Source of the DNA: Oscillospiraceae bacterium
GTDB taxonomy: Bacteria; Bacillota; Clostridia; Oscillospirales; Ruminococcaceae
Direction of reading: 5' to 3'
Length of the DNA stretch: 42,574 nt
Assembly (NCBI GenBank): GCA_030533325.1
Contig: JAUNJJ010000021.1
Span: 1-42,574, forward strand
Position 1 is the stretch's first letter. Every line of letters begins with the position of its first letter. The notes under the pieces were generated by a model that saw nothing but the letters and a program-made list of their open reading frames with translations, was not told the origin of the DNA and did not search any database. Of the stretch, positions 7,947 through 15,979 are shown piece after piece. The position numbers were made by a program, and so were the translations under genes.

Positions 7947-8608
7947 TACTCAGCCCCTCCTTCACTCTGACATGATGAACAGCTTTCCCGTGAAGGGCAG
8001 CTGCTGCATCCGATTTCCTGCGGCGGTTTTTTGTCTGAAAGTTTGTTTACTGCAGCGATAACGCATCCTAAAACGAAGAATCCGCCTGCAGGGAGGATGA
8101 AGAGGGTGAGACTCTGCATATATGGAATCCTGATTCCGAACCAGGCACCTGCACCGAAGATTTCACGAACTGACGCCATGATTGTAAGAGCAAGTGTAAA
8201 TCCGAGTCCCATACCGAGGGCATCCATTATCGAAGGGATAACCTTGTTTTTGCTTGCAAACATTTCTGCACGTCCGAGGATGATGCAGTTTACTGTTATA
8301 AGTGAAAGGAAGGTTCCGAGGCTCTTGTAGAGATCCGGGAGATAGCCTTTCATAAGCATTTCGATAAGTGTTACGAATCCTGCTATTATTACTATATAGC
8401 ATGGAAGCTTTACTGACTTCGGTATTACGTTTTTAAGAAGTGAGATTACTATATTTGAACCAAGAAGTACAAATGTTGTGGCAAGTCCCATGCCAAGTCC
8501 GTTTATTGCTGTAGTTGTTACAGCGAGTGTCGGACACATGCCTAGGAGTCCGACCAGTGTAGGATTTTCCTTTATGAGTCCTTTGGTAAATTCTTTGAAG
8601 TTACTCAT
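7946..8608 (-). CDS. rnfE: Rnf complex membrane subunit RnfE, with Cys-rich tail
   Basis: RnfE is the inverted-topology partner of RnfA in the ion-translocating core. The 220-residue protein has the LLGMCPTLAVT and LITVNCIILGRAE blocks, whose cysteines match the predicted intramembrane cluster ligands, and a conserved SVREIFGAG segment. The odd part is the extreme C-terminus: after the last membrane helix come about 22 residues with four cysteines arranged C-x2-C-x5-C-x2-C (GCSSCPSRESCSSCQS), which could bind a metal or cluster. The gene overlaps rnfG by 8 bases at its start and rnfA at its end. Confidence 0.95.
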   Translation of the reverse strand: MSNFKEFTKGLIKENPTLVGLLGMCPTLAVTTTAINGLGMGLATTFVLLGSNIVISLLKNVIPKSVKLPCYIVIIAGFVTLIEMLMKGYLPDLYKSLGTFLSLITVNCIILGRAEMFASKNKVIPSIMDALGMGLGFTLALTIMASVREIFGAGAWFGIRIPYMQSLTLFILPAGGFFVLGCVIAAVNKLSDKKPPQEIGCSSCPSRESCSSCQSEGGAE

Positions 8609-9137
8609 TTATAAGCTCCTCTCTGTGGTTTTCATATGCTTCAAGAGCCGTATTTACTGCATTTTTCATTCCCTTTGATGAGAAGGTAGCGCCGGTTACA
8701 GCACTGAATTCATATTCTGTATTTTTCACTCCGAGAAACTGTTTTAAAAAGTCCGTATCATCTCTGACTTTTGTGCCAAGTCCCGGAGTTTCGCCGAGTT
8801 CAATGAAACTTATGCCTTCAACTCCGTTGTCAGATACACCGACAAGAACATGAATTCCTTTTTTTGCATATCCGTCTGCAATGACCTCGAAGGATACCTG
8901 ATTTTTATCGTTTACGATTACTGAAGTTATTCCGTCATATGTCAGTACTGTTCCGTCTTCGTTTTTGAGCATAGTGTACTCAGCTTCTCCATAAATTTCT
9001 GTAAGACCGGCTTTGAGGGAGTCAGTTATTACCCCTGTTGTGTCAACGTATGTTGCGTTGTAAACAAATATAAGAGCAGCTGAAATCACTGTACAGATAA
9101 GTGTGAGTACAAGGGGTGGTTTTATTTTATTTAGCAT
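8601..9137 (-). CDS. rnfG: Rnf complex FMN-binding subunit RnfG
   Basis: RnfG carries a covalently bound FMN on the outer face of the membrane and relays electrons within the complex. The 178-residue protein has one N-terminal membrane helix (residues ~8-28) and an FMN-binding domain with GETPGLGTKVRD and the attachment motif SAVTGATFSS, where Thr151 is the expected FMN phosphoester site. The reading frame is open to 9158 (GTG), but that extension contains the Shine-Dalgarno AAAGGAGG itself; ATG 9137 lies 9 bases after it and is the start. It overlaps the rnfD end by 11 bases. The ApbE-type gene at the head of the operon is the likely flavin-attaching enzyme. Confidence 0.95.
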   Translation of the reverse strand: MLNKIKPPLVLTLICTVISAALIFVYNATYVDTTGVITDSLKAGLTEIYGEAEYTMLKNEDGTVLTYDGITSVIVNDKNQVSFEVIADGYAKKGIHVLVGVSDNGVEGISFIELGETPGLGTKVRDDTDFLKQFLGVKNTEYEFSAVTGATFSSKGMKNAVNTALEAYENHREELINE

Positions 9138-10092
9138 CTGCCTTAACCTCCTTTGCACCGAGCGGTTTTGTTCGTGTAAACATATCGATGTACGGCGTGA
9201 GAATATTCATAAGAAGAATTGAGAATGAAACACCTTCCGGATAGCTGCCGTAGTTTCTGATTACAAAGGTGATGATTCCGCATCCGAGACCGAAAATTAC
9301 TTTTCCCTTGTTTGTTACTGGTGTGGTTGCGTAGTCAGTTGCCATAAAAAAAGCACCGAGGAAAAGTCCGCCGGAGAGAATCTGGTACAGAGGATCTCCG
9401 CCTGCAATCCATGTAAGAAGTGCAACTGATCCAATGAACGAAACAGGAGCAGCAGGAGAGATAACCTTTTTAAACATAAGGAAGAGCCCTCCAAGGAGAA
9501 GTGCCAGTGCTGAAGTTTCCCCGAGACATCCGCCGACATTACCGAGGAAAAGACTCATATAGCTTGCATCTCCTGAAACAAGAGGGGTAGGTCCTGTAAG
9601 AACCGTGTTTGAATTTACGATAACACTTGTATCGGAAACTGCTTCAGGTTTCCAGTACTCAGGAAGTGCCCAGGTTGTCATAGGACCTGTAAGTGAAATC
9701 ATAAGGACGATACGGGCTGTTATTGCAGGATTTGCAAAGTTCTGACCGAGACCGCCGAAGAGTTGCTTTACTATTACTATTGCAACGAAGCTTCCCAGAA
9801 CAGCCATCCAGAAAGGAAGTGTAACAGGAAGGTTAAGGGCAAGTATGATTCCGGTTACAGCAGCACTGAGATCTCCGATTGTCTGTTCTCTTTTCATTAT
9901 TTTTCTGCACAGATACTCAAATACTACTGATGAAGCTGTACAGACTGCGATAAGTTCCGCAGCTCTCAATCCGAAAAATGTTACAGCTGCAATCATTGCA
10001 GGAACAAGCGAAACTATTACAAGTGACATTATTTTTCGCGTCGACATATCTGAACTGCGATGAGGCGACGGTGACATAACTAAGTTTTTCAA
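9127..10092 (-). CDS. rnfD: Rnf complex membrane subunit RnfD
   Basis: RnfD is a multi-helix membrane subunit that, like NqrB, carries a covalent FMN and takes part in ion transfer. The 321-residue product begins with MKNLVMSPSPHRSSDMS, characteristic of RnfD, and shows DLSAAVTGIILALNLP, GGLGQNFANPA and a C-terminal GVSFSILLMN block. The expected flavin site, usually (S/T)GAT, reads LTGPTPL here (T166-T169): the acceptor Thr is kept but Ala is Pro. The start is taken as TTG 10092, with CGGAGG 8 bases upstream; ATG 10077, five codons later, is possible. It begins 16 bases after rnfC and overlaps rnfG. Confidence 0.93.
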   Translation of the reverse strand: MKNLVMSPSPHRSSDMSTRKIMSLVIVSLVPAMIAAVTFFGLRAAELIAVCTASSVVFEYLCRKIMKREQTIGDLSAAVTGIILALNLPVTLPFWMAVLGSFVAIVIVKQLFGGLGQNFANPAITARIVLMISLTGPMTTWALPEYWKPEAVSDTSVIVNSNTVLTGPTPLVSGDASYMSLFLGNVGGCLGETSALALLLGGLFLMFKKVISPAAPVSFIGSVALLTWIAGGDPLYQILSGGLFLGAFFMATDYATTPVTNKGKVIFGLGCGIITFVIRNYGSYPEGVSFSILLMNILTPYIDMFTRTKPLGAKEVKADAK

Positions 10093-10108
10093 AATCAATA
10101 CCTCCGGT

Positions 10109-11386
10109 TTATTTCTTTTTTGGCAGAAGTGCCTTTGCAAGCTGATTTGTTTCTGCAAGTTTTCTGTTTGCAGGGCAGACATAGGTGCAGGCACCGCAGT
10201 TCATGCACAGTCCGGTTTTCAGACTCTGCAGAGCAGCGATGTCTTTCCTTCTGAATGCCTTTTCTATTTCGAGTGGCATAAGGTTCATTGAGCAGGCTCT
10301 TACACAGCGTCCGCAGCGTATGCAGGCTGACTGAACCGGTTCCCTGTAGTCCTTTTCGGCAATAAATGAGTTGCTTGTTTTTACTACCGGAGTATCTGCA
10401 CTGAAAAGGCATGCACCCATCATCGGACCACCGGCAATAAGCTTGTTCATATGTTCCGTATCAGTTTCCGCAAATTTCAGAACCTCACTTACCATTGTTC
10501 CTATCGGTGCAATAACGTTCATAGGTTTACCCACGGCAGAACCTTCGACAGTGATTCTTCTGGCGATAAGAGGCATACCTGTTTCTGCATATCTGTGGAT
10601 AAATGCAGCTGTTGAGACATTCATAACTATTACCTTCTGGTCTGAAGGAAGCTGTCCTTCCATAACCACCCTGCCTGTAGTGGAATGGATGATAACCTTT
10701 TCCGCGCCCTGCGGATAGGTTGAAGGAAGTCTGAAAACCGTAATTTCCGGTTCATTTTCAGTAAGCTTTGTGAATTCGGAAATGGCATCAGGTTTATTTC
10801 CCTCTATTGCAAGAATGGCTTTCGGAACGGAGAGATATTTCATTATCATTCTGATTCCGCCAAGCACGTCCTCAGGGTTTTCCATCATCTGTCTGTAGTC
10901 GGATGTGATGAAGGGCTCACATTCGGCTGCGTTGATAATAAGCGTGTCAATCTCACCCTTCGGACTGAGCTTGACATGAGTAGGGAACCCGGCACCGCCG
11001 AGACCGCATATGCCGCTTTCGCGGACAGCCTTTACGAAACTTTCCCTGTCTGTAATTTCAGGCGGAGTAAACTCACATGTTTTCTGTTCCTCGTCGGCTT
11101 CTATCTCCACGGCCTTGCAGACTGTACCGTTCATAAGGCGGTAGTCGGATATTTCCTTAACTGTTCCGGATACGCTCGCATGAACCGGAGCGGAGAAAAA
11201 TGCATCTGAATCACCGATTTTCTGACCGGCAAGCACCTTATCTCCTTTTTTTACAATCGGTGTGCACGGGGCACCCATATGCATTGCCATAGGAATTTTT
11301 ACATATGAGGGAGCCGGGAGAGGTACTGTTTTAATTTCTGCTGTGTTTTTTGAATGATTAAGTCTGATACTGTTAAGTCTGAACAT
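10109..11386 (-). CDS. rnfC: Rnf complex NADH-interacting subunit RnfC
   Basis: RnfC is the peripheral subunit that exchanges electrons with NAD(H). The 425-residue protein has the N-terminal barrel-sandwich region (PIVKKGDKVLAGQKIG), the nucleotide/FMN-binding domain with GLGGAGFPTHVKL and NAAECEPFITSD (residues ~130-165), an SLBB-like region, and two C-terminal [4Fe-4S] motifs, CIRCGRCVRACSMNLMP and CMNCGACTYVCP. The lysine-rich LLPKKK tail ends the protein; the long C-terminal extension of enterobacterial RnfC is absent, as usual in clostridia. ATG 11386 follows AAAGGAG by 5 bases; an upstream in-frame GTG overlaps that site and is rejected. It follows apbE by 22 bases. Confidence 0.95.
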   Translation of the reverse strand: MFRLNSIRLNHSKNTAEIKTVPLPAPSYVKIPMAMHMGAPCTPIVKKGDKVLAGQKIGDSDAFFSAPVHASVSGTVKEISDYRLMNGTVCKAVEIEADEEQKTCEFTPPEITDRESFVKAVRESGICGLGGAGFPTHVKLSPKGEIDTLIINAAECEPFITSDYRQMMENPEDVLGGIRMIMKYLSVPKAILAIEGNKPDAISEFTKLTENEPEITVFRLPSTYPQGAEKVIIHSTTGRVVMEGQLPSDQKVIVMNVSTAAFIHRYAETGMPLIARRITVEGSAVGKPMNVIAPIGTMVSEVLKFAETDTEHMNKLIAGGPMMGACLFSADTPVVKTSNSFIAEKDYREPVQSACIRCGRCVRACSMNLMPLEIEKAFRRKDIAALQSLKTGLCMNCGACTYVCPANRKLAETNQLAKALLPKKK

Positions 11387-11408
11387 AAATACTCCTTTCA
11401 CAGAAGCT

Positions 11409-12365
11409 TTATTCTGATTCGCTGAAAATCAGAGAGGCACTTCTGAAAATATTTCCCTGTTTATCAATAGCTATAACTCCGAACCTGCCGGAGTCAAGAT
11501 ATTTATCAAGATTATCCTTACCTTCAGTGAAGATAAGAGTTGACAGAAAGTCTGACATTATTCCGCTGTCACAGAATACAGTTACCGATGAAAGTCCGTT
11601 ATCAGCAGGAAAACCGGTTTTCATATCAATGATATGATGATATTTTTTACCGTTTATTTCGGTAAATCTTTCATAGTCACCTGAGGTTGACACAAAGCAC
11701 GGTCCTGTAGTCACAGTACCGGCTGTTGAATCTGCACCTGACTTTACTGCAACACTGAAAATATGGCTGCTGTCCCTGCTCCACAACAGTGTTGATGACC
11801 CGGTTGATACAATAGTGTGATCTGTATCCAGACTGCTCACATACGGAAAAATGCAGTCAAGGACATACCCCTTTGCAGCTGCACCCGGATCAATGCTTGT
11901 CCCGTTATTCAGTGAAATGCGGTTATCCGAAACAGAAATATTTTTCTGACCGGCGTACTGCATGTATTCTGATATTTTTTTTTCATCCGGCAATGTTCCG
12001 TTTTCAGTACTCTGCTTCCAGAGCATGCTGAGATTTCCTGCCGATATATCCACTCCGAATCCGTATTCATCATTCAGACTGAGGATATCCTTTACAAATC
12101 CGGTAAGTTCATCACTGCATTCCATATCTTTTACTCTGTTGAGTTCTGAAATTTCTGAGCCGGGACTGAAGCAGTCAAATATTTCTGACAGTGCTGTAAT
12201 CTGATTTTTTATTTCTTCAGTGCACCTGATATCAGACCTTACTGATACAACGGTGTCCAGAGAAAAAAATGTACTTGTATAATCAGCTTTATTATGATAA
12301 AATAAATAAAGCAGTCCTGATATGAGTATCAGTATTATCGCTGATGCTGATATGATTTTTCTGAT
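11409..12365 (-). CDS. apbE: ApbE-like FAD:protein FMN transferase, apparent ATC start
   Basis: ApbE/Ftp moves FMN from FAD onto Thr/Ser residues of RnfG and RnfD. Conserved blocks are DCFSPGSEISELN, VDISAG, SIDPGAAAKGYVLD, STSGDYERF, KKYHHIIDMKTGFPAD and MSDFLSTLIF. The first ATG in frame is at 12125, yet the first block and the FSLDTVVSVRSD strand lie upstream of it, in frame with the rest. The frame is open to a TGA just above 12365 and holds no ATG, GTG or TTG in that part. Its best entry is ATC 12365, nine bases after AGGAAG (part of AGGAAGTGA), giving 318 residues that begin with a membrane anchor (IISASAIILILISGLLYLFY), as in lipoprotein or anchored Ftp. A start-codon mutation is the alternative. 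The usual NAGG motif is replaced by STGSS. Confidence 0.75.
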   Translation of the reverse strand: MRKIISASAIILILISGLLYLFYHNKADYTSTFFSLDTVVSVRSDIRCTEEIKNQITALSEIFDCFSPGSEISELNRVKDMECSDELTGFVKDILSLNDEYGFGVDISAGNLSMLWKQSTENGTLPDEKKISEYMQYAGQKNISVSDNRISLNNGTSIDPGAAAKGYVLDCIFPYVSSLDTDHTIVSTGSSTLLWSRDSSHIFSVAVKSGADSTAGTVTTGPCFVSTSGDYERFTEINGKKYHHIIDMKTGFPADNGLSSVTVFCDSGIMSDFLSTLIFTEGKDNLDKYLDSGRFGVIAIDKQGNIFRSASLIFSESE

Positions 12366-12403
12366 TTTTTCTCACTTCCTGACTGCAATTCATATACCTT
12401 ATA

Positions 12404-12432
12404 ATTATATCGCAAAATACTGATTTTGTAAA
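12404..12432 (-). promoter_or_regulatory. Promoter of the apbE-rnfCDGEAB operon
   Basis: On the minus strand TTTACA (12427-12432) and TATAAT (12404-12409) are 17 bases apart. The start near 12397 leaves about 30 bases before the proposed ATC start, in which AGGAAGTGA sits as the ribosome site. No other promoter or terminator is evident within the seven-gene run. Confidence 0.7.
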
Positions 12433-12469
12433 GATTATTTTAACTGATTTCGAATGGAGGAATTTAGCT

Positions 12470-13087
12470 TTGAAGGGCTACAGACTTTATATTATAAGAC
12501 ATGGCCAGACCGAGGCGAATGAAAAGGGAATATATATCGGGAAAACAGATTTTCCGCTTTCGGACAAAGGAAGAAATGAACTTGTTGAAAAACTCGATGA
12601 GTTTGAATATCCGGGTGTTGAGAGAGTATATTTAAGTCCGGCTGTAAGATGTGTACAGACTTCATATATTCTTTTTAAGGACCGCGAGAGCATTGTGGTA
12701 AATGATCTCAGGGAACTTGACTTCGGAGAGTTTGACGGAAAGAGTGTCGAGGAGCTTATAAACCGTGAGGACTACAAGGCATGGCTGAAGGGCGGAATGG
12801 ATAATTCCCCTCCGGGCGGCGAATCAATTGCCGACATGATAACCCGCGTTTACTCTGCGCTTGACAGAATTATTCTTAACATGATGGACGAGGATCTTAC
12901 AACAGCTGCCATAGTAACTCATTCGGGAATCATTGCAAATATGCTTTCATGCTTCGGACTTCCTAAGTACAAGCCTGATGAGATTACCTGCAAACCGGGC
13001 GAAGGATTTGAAATTCTTGTAACAGCACAGCTCTGGCAGCAGGCTCAGGCTTTCGAAATACTCGGAAGAGTACCTTTTCTGAGATAA
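12470..13087 (+). CDS. Histidine phosphatase family protein (phosphoglycerate mutase-like)
   Basis: A 205-residue member of the histidine phosphatase superfamily, enzymes that remove phosphate through a phosphohistidine. The nucleophile motif is IIRHGQTEAN (His11), followed by VYLSPAVRCVQT, the acid-bearing LRELDFGEFDG (Glu82) and the second catalytic His in IVTHSGI (His151). Length fits small cofactor-independent phosphatases such as CobC or GpmB-like proteins; no cobalamin genes are nearby, so the substrate is open. The start is TTG 12470 with GGAGG nine bases upstream, and no ATG is near. Its stop overlaps the ATG of the pseudouridine synthase by one base, so the two are co-translated. Confidence 0.9.
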   Translation: MKGYRLYIIRHGQTEANEKGIYIGKTDFPLSDKGRNELVEKLDEFEYPGVERVYLSPAVRCVQTSYILFKDRESIVVNDLRELDFGEFDGKSVEELINREDYKAWLKGGMDNSPPGGESIADMITRVYSALDRIILNMMDEDLTTAAIVTHSGIIANMLSCFGLPKYKPDEITCKPGEGFEILVTAQLWQQAQAFEILGRVPFLR

Positions 13088-13956
13088 TGAAACTCAGCTT
13101 TAAAAATACAAAAGACTGCCCTGTCAATCTGAAGGATTTTCTTCAGAAGGAAAACGGTGTTTCGGCAAGACTTATCACAAAGCTTAAGCGTCAGTACCTG
13201 GGCATAACATGCGGGGGAAAACTTATACGTACTATAGATGATGTTCCTCCCGGTGCTGAGGTTGTTCTGAATATTTCCGATGAAAATGAAATAGTTCCAA
13301 ACGGTGATCTTGATGTACCTGTTATTTACGAAGATGAACATGTTGTGGTTTTCAGCAAGCCTCAGGGAATGCCGGTTCATCCTTCCATGAATCACTATAC
13401 AGATACTTTGGGTAATTTTTTCTCATGGAAGTTTCCGGATACTACGTTCAGGCCGGTAAACCGTCTTGACAGAAATACATCCGGATTATGTGTGGCGGCA
13501 AAGAACCAGCATTCTGCAGCACGTCTTCAGCGCTCAGTGGAAAAAACATATTACGCTTTAATCTGCGGAACTCCGGACAGGCTTTCGGGAACGATTGACG
13601 CACCGATAAAAAGGCAGACCGAATCTATGATAACAAGATGTGTAGCACCGGACGGACAGAGAGCTGTAACACATTATACTGTGCTTTCTTCATGCGGAAA
13701 ATATTCATGGGTCAGGGTAAAACTTGAAACCGGAAGAACCCATCAGATAAGGGTACACTTTTCATATATCGGTTTTCCTCTTGCCGGTGACGACCTGTAC
13801 GGCGGCAGCTGTGACGATGCCCTCGGCCAGACCCTCCACTGCGGCGAGGTTTCTTTTCCGGACGCTGACGGAACTGTGATTAATCTTAGTACTGGCCCTG
13901 GTGAGAATATACAGTCCATATTCAGAAAATATAATTTTAAAATGATACCCATGTAA
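13087..13956 (+). CDS. RluA-family RNA pseudouridine synthase
   Basis: These enzymes isomerise specific uridines in 23S rRNA or tRNA to pseudouridine. The 289-residue protein has an N-terminal S4-like RNA-binding region (residues ~12-65) and a catalytic domain with DEHVVVFSKPQGMPVHP, the RLDRNTSGL active-site motif (catalytic Asp128), EKTYYALICG, and the C-terminal LETGRTHQIRVHF block. This order and length fit the RluA/RluC/RluD class; the exact target uridine cannot be told from sequence alone. It is coupled to the phosphatase by a one-base stop/start overlap. No clear terminator follows. Confidence 0.92.
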   Translation: MKLSFKNTKDCPVNLKDFLQKENGVSARLITKLKRQYLGITCGGKLIRTIDDVPPGAEVVLNISDENEIVPNGDLDVPVIYEDEHVVVFSKPQGMPVHPSMNHYTDTLGNFFSWKFPDTTFRPVNRLDRNTSGLCVAAKNQHSAARLQRSVEKTYYALICGTPDRLSGTIDAPIKRQTESMITRCVAPDGQRAVTHYTVLSSCGKYSWVRVKLETGRTHQIRVHFSYIGFPLAGDDLYGGSCDDALGQTLHCGEVSFPDADGTVINLSTGPGENIQSIFRKYNFKMIPM

Positions 13957-14169
13957 TTTTTGTAACCGATTCGTAAATAACATGGATAATTTATAATAAC
14001 AGGTTAATTTTTCTTTATCAGTAAATATCGTTCATTAAATTCAAAACAATGTATATTATAACAAAAAAATTCTTATGTGATAATGCACTAAATATGGATT
14101 GCGAAATGTCGCATACATGTGAAGGTGTACAAAATTCTTTTTACAATGGAAAAAATTGGCTAAAACCCA

Positions 14170-14197
14170 TTGCATTTTATTTATTTTCAGTTATAAT
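14170..14197 (+). promoter_or_regulatory. Promoter of the LysM/M23 gene
   Basis: TTGCAT (14170-14175) and TATAAT (14192-14197) are 16 bases apart, ending 43 bases before ATG 14241. The AT-rich gap from 13957 also holds a small TGCGA-AATG-TCGCA hairpin near 14100-14113 and a second TATAAT near 13992. I recognise no riboswitch or RNA gene in it. Confidence 0.55.
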
Positions 14198-14240
14198 TAT
14201 TAACAGTGTTACTGGTTTGTAATAATTGAAGGGAGCTGTT

Positions 14241-15920
14241 ATGATGAGTAGGAAACGTCATAATGACGTTTCGGAAGAAACAGTCAGAAAGCGTAAAACA
14301 TTTTCAGGAGCGATGATAAAGCTTGGTGCTTATGCATCATACTGCGTTATCTTCCTTCTGAAAAAACTTAACCGAATACTCTGCAGCAGTGCTAAAGCAT
14401 TTACTTCAAAAACAACGGCTTTAATTCTGGGCGTAATAAAGAAGTTTAAGAGTATCGGAAGAAAGATTCTTGTTCCTTTTATTTCATGCATTAAACCTGT
14501 ACGCGGCAGATTTACAGCAAGACGTGCCGAAACAGATCTTACAGTAAGCAGTATCAGAACAACAAACTTTAAGCAGTTTATCAGCAGAACTGTGAACTAC
14601 GCTGTTCCTGCTGCGGCTATTGTTGTATTTGCAGCCGTACTTGCAAATGCATCAAAGATTGACAAACAGATTTCTGAATATAATGCAGGTTCAGCAGTTG
14701 ACAGTGATGTGTTTATCGCTGCCTCAAGGGATCTTGGATTTGCGGATGAGCTTTCAGATGAAGTCTGCAGCGAAGACGGAGAGATCATATTTGAACAGCC
14801 GTATGAGAGATTTTTAGAGGATGCCGGAACTGATAACATCAGTATTATTGACTCAGTCGGGGTTTTTTCCGATGGTCAGTTTATCGGGGCTCTGACAAAT
14901 GAATCTGAACTGAAGAATATTCTTTCCTCAAAACTCGAAGAGGTTAAAAAACAGCCTGACGTAATTGATGCGGTTTATAAAAAGAATATCGAATACCGCC
15001 AGGGTGTTTACAGGACAGATACACTTACTGACACCAGCGGCATTATGGAGTTTCTGAACAGTGGTACTGAGGAAAAACGATATGTTGTAGAGGAAGGCGA
15101 TTCACTTTATCTTATCGCTGAAAATAACAGCATAACTTTTGAGAAACTCCTTGAGATGAATCCGGAACTTGTGGATAATCCGGATTTGTGTGTAATCGGA
15201 ACAGAGCTTGTTGTTGAACGCAGCAGCAGTAATCTTCCTCTTGTTATTACAAAGGAAGTTAAAGAAAATGCAGTTCTGCCGTATGAAACCCAGACTGTTG
15301 AAAGTGATTCACTTTTCGTTGGAGAAACTGAAGTGCTTGTTGACGGTGTAAACGGTGAATGTGAAAATACTTTTTATATCAGTTATGAAGGCAGCACAGA
15401 GGTAAGCCGTGAACTTAAATCTTCTTCAGTGATTACAGAAGCCGTGCCTGAGATGATAGCTGTGGGCGTTAAACAGAGGGAAGCTGTTGGTACTCCGGAT
15501 TCCGTGGAAACTGTTCTTAACGGAAACGGAATGTTTATGTGGCCGGTAAACGGCGGATATATAAGCGATGTATACGGAAGCAACAGAAATCATAAGGGAC
15601 TTGATATTGCTGCCCCTGAAGGAACGGATGTTTATGCCGCTGCAGAGGGAAAGGTAATTGCAGCAGGCTGGAATACAGGGGGCTACGGTTACTTTGTAAT
15701 GATTGACCACGGAAACGGATATGCAACACTGTACGGGCACCTGAGCAAGGTTATCGCTTCAAACGGAGCTGAGGTAAAGTGCGGAGATCTGATTGGTGAA
15801 GTTGGTACAACAGGAGATTCAACAGGAAATCACCTTCACTTCGAGGTAAGATACCAGAATGTCTGCCAGAACCCGGCGTCATATATCAGTGTGAATTCAC
15901 CTGTTTCTTCAGCCGAATAA
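14241..15920 (+). CDS. Membrane-anchored LysM, G5-like and M23 peptidase protein
   Basis: A probable cell-wall endopeptidase of 559 residues. The N-terminus is long and very basic (residues 1-110), then one membrane segment (NYAVPAAAIVVFAAVLA, ~115-135), an extracellular linker, a LysM peptidoglycan-binding motif (YVVEEGDSLYLIAENN, from ~280), a G5-like strand region (~335-410) and an M23 domain (~430-548). The zinc and catalytic residues are present: HKGLD (His451, Asp455), the His of LYGHLS (His500) and HLHFE (His531, His533). ATG 14241 or 14244 fits the GGGAG at 14231-14235; an in-frame TTG at 14226 precedes that site. It acts on peptide cross-links outside the membrane, in growth or sporulation. 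The intracellular basic domain of over 100 residues is unusual. Confidence 0.9.
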   Translation: MMSRKRHNDVSEETVRKRKTFSGAMIKLGAYASYCVIFLLKKLNRILCSSAKAFTSKTTALILGVIKKFKSIGRKILVPFISCIKPVRGRFTARRAETDLTVSSIRTTNFKQFISRTVNYAVPAAAIVVFAAVLANASKIDKQISEYNAGSAVDSDVFIAASRDLGFADELSDEVCSEDGEIIFEQPYERFLEDAGTDNISIIDSVGVFSDGQFIGALTNESELKNILSSKLEEVKKQPDVIDAVYKKNIEYRQGVYRTDTLTDTSGIMEFLNSGTEEKRYVVEEGDSLYLIAENNSITFEKLLEMNPELVDNPDLCVIGTELVVERSSSNLPLVITKEVKENAVLPYETQTVESDSLFVGETEVLVDGVNGECENTFYISYEGSTEVSRELKSSSVITEAVPEMIAVGVKQREAVGTPDSVETVLNGNGMFMWPVNGGYISDVYGSNRNHKGLDIAAPEGTDVYAAAEGKVIAAGWNTGGYGYFVMIDHGNGYATLYGHLSKVIASNGAEVKCGDLIGEVGTTGDSTGNHLHFEVRYQNVCQNPASYISVNSPVSSAE

Positions 15921-15925
15921 AATAC

Positions 15926-15958
15926 AGCTGCATCTGCTGACTGTGGATGCAGCTTTTT
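15926..15958 (+). terminator. Terminator after the M23 gene
   Basis: A 9-bp stem AGCTGCATC (15926-15934) with GATGCAGCT (15946-15954) is followed by a short T-run. The next gene starts only 22 bases later with no visible promoter of its own, so some read-through is likely. Confidence 0.75.
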
Positions 15959-15979
15959 AGTGATATTATCAGGAGGATT

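Noticed and set aside
9138-9158. GTG 9158 as the rnfG start
   Set aside because: The extension would include the AAAGGAGG ribosome site of ATG 9137.
12363-12395. ATG 12390-12388 or GTG 12374-12372 (minus strand) as ordinary starts for apbE
   Set aside because: Both are in another frame relative to the ApbE coding sequence and lack properly spaced ribosome sites; they would need a one-base deletion in the A-tract.
13957-14240. Riboswitch upstream of the cell-wall hydrolase (for example c-di-AMP type)
   Set aside because: Only a 5-bp TGCGA/TCGCA hairpin is present and no conserved riboswitch core was recognised.
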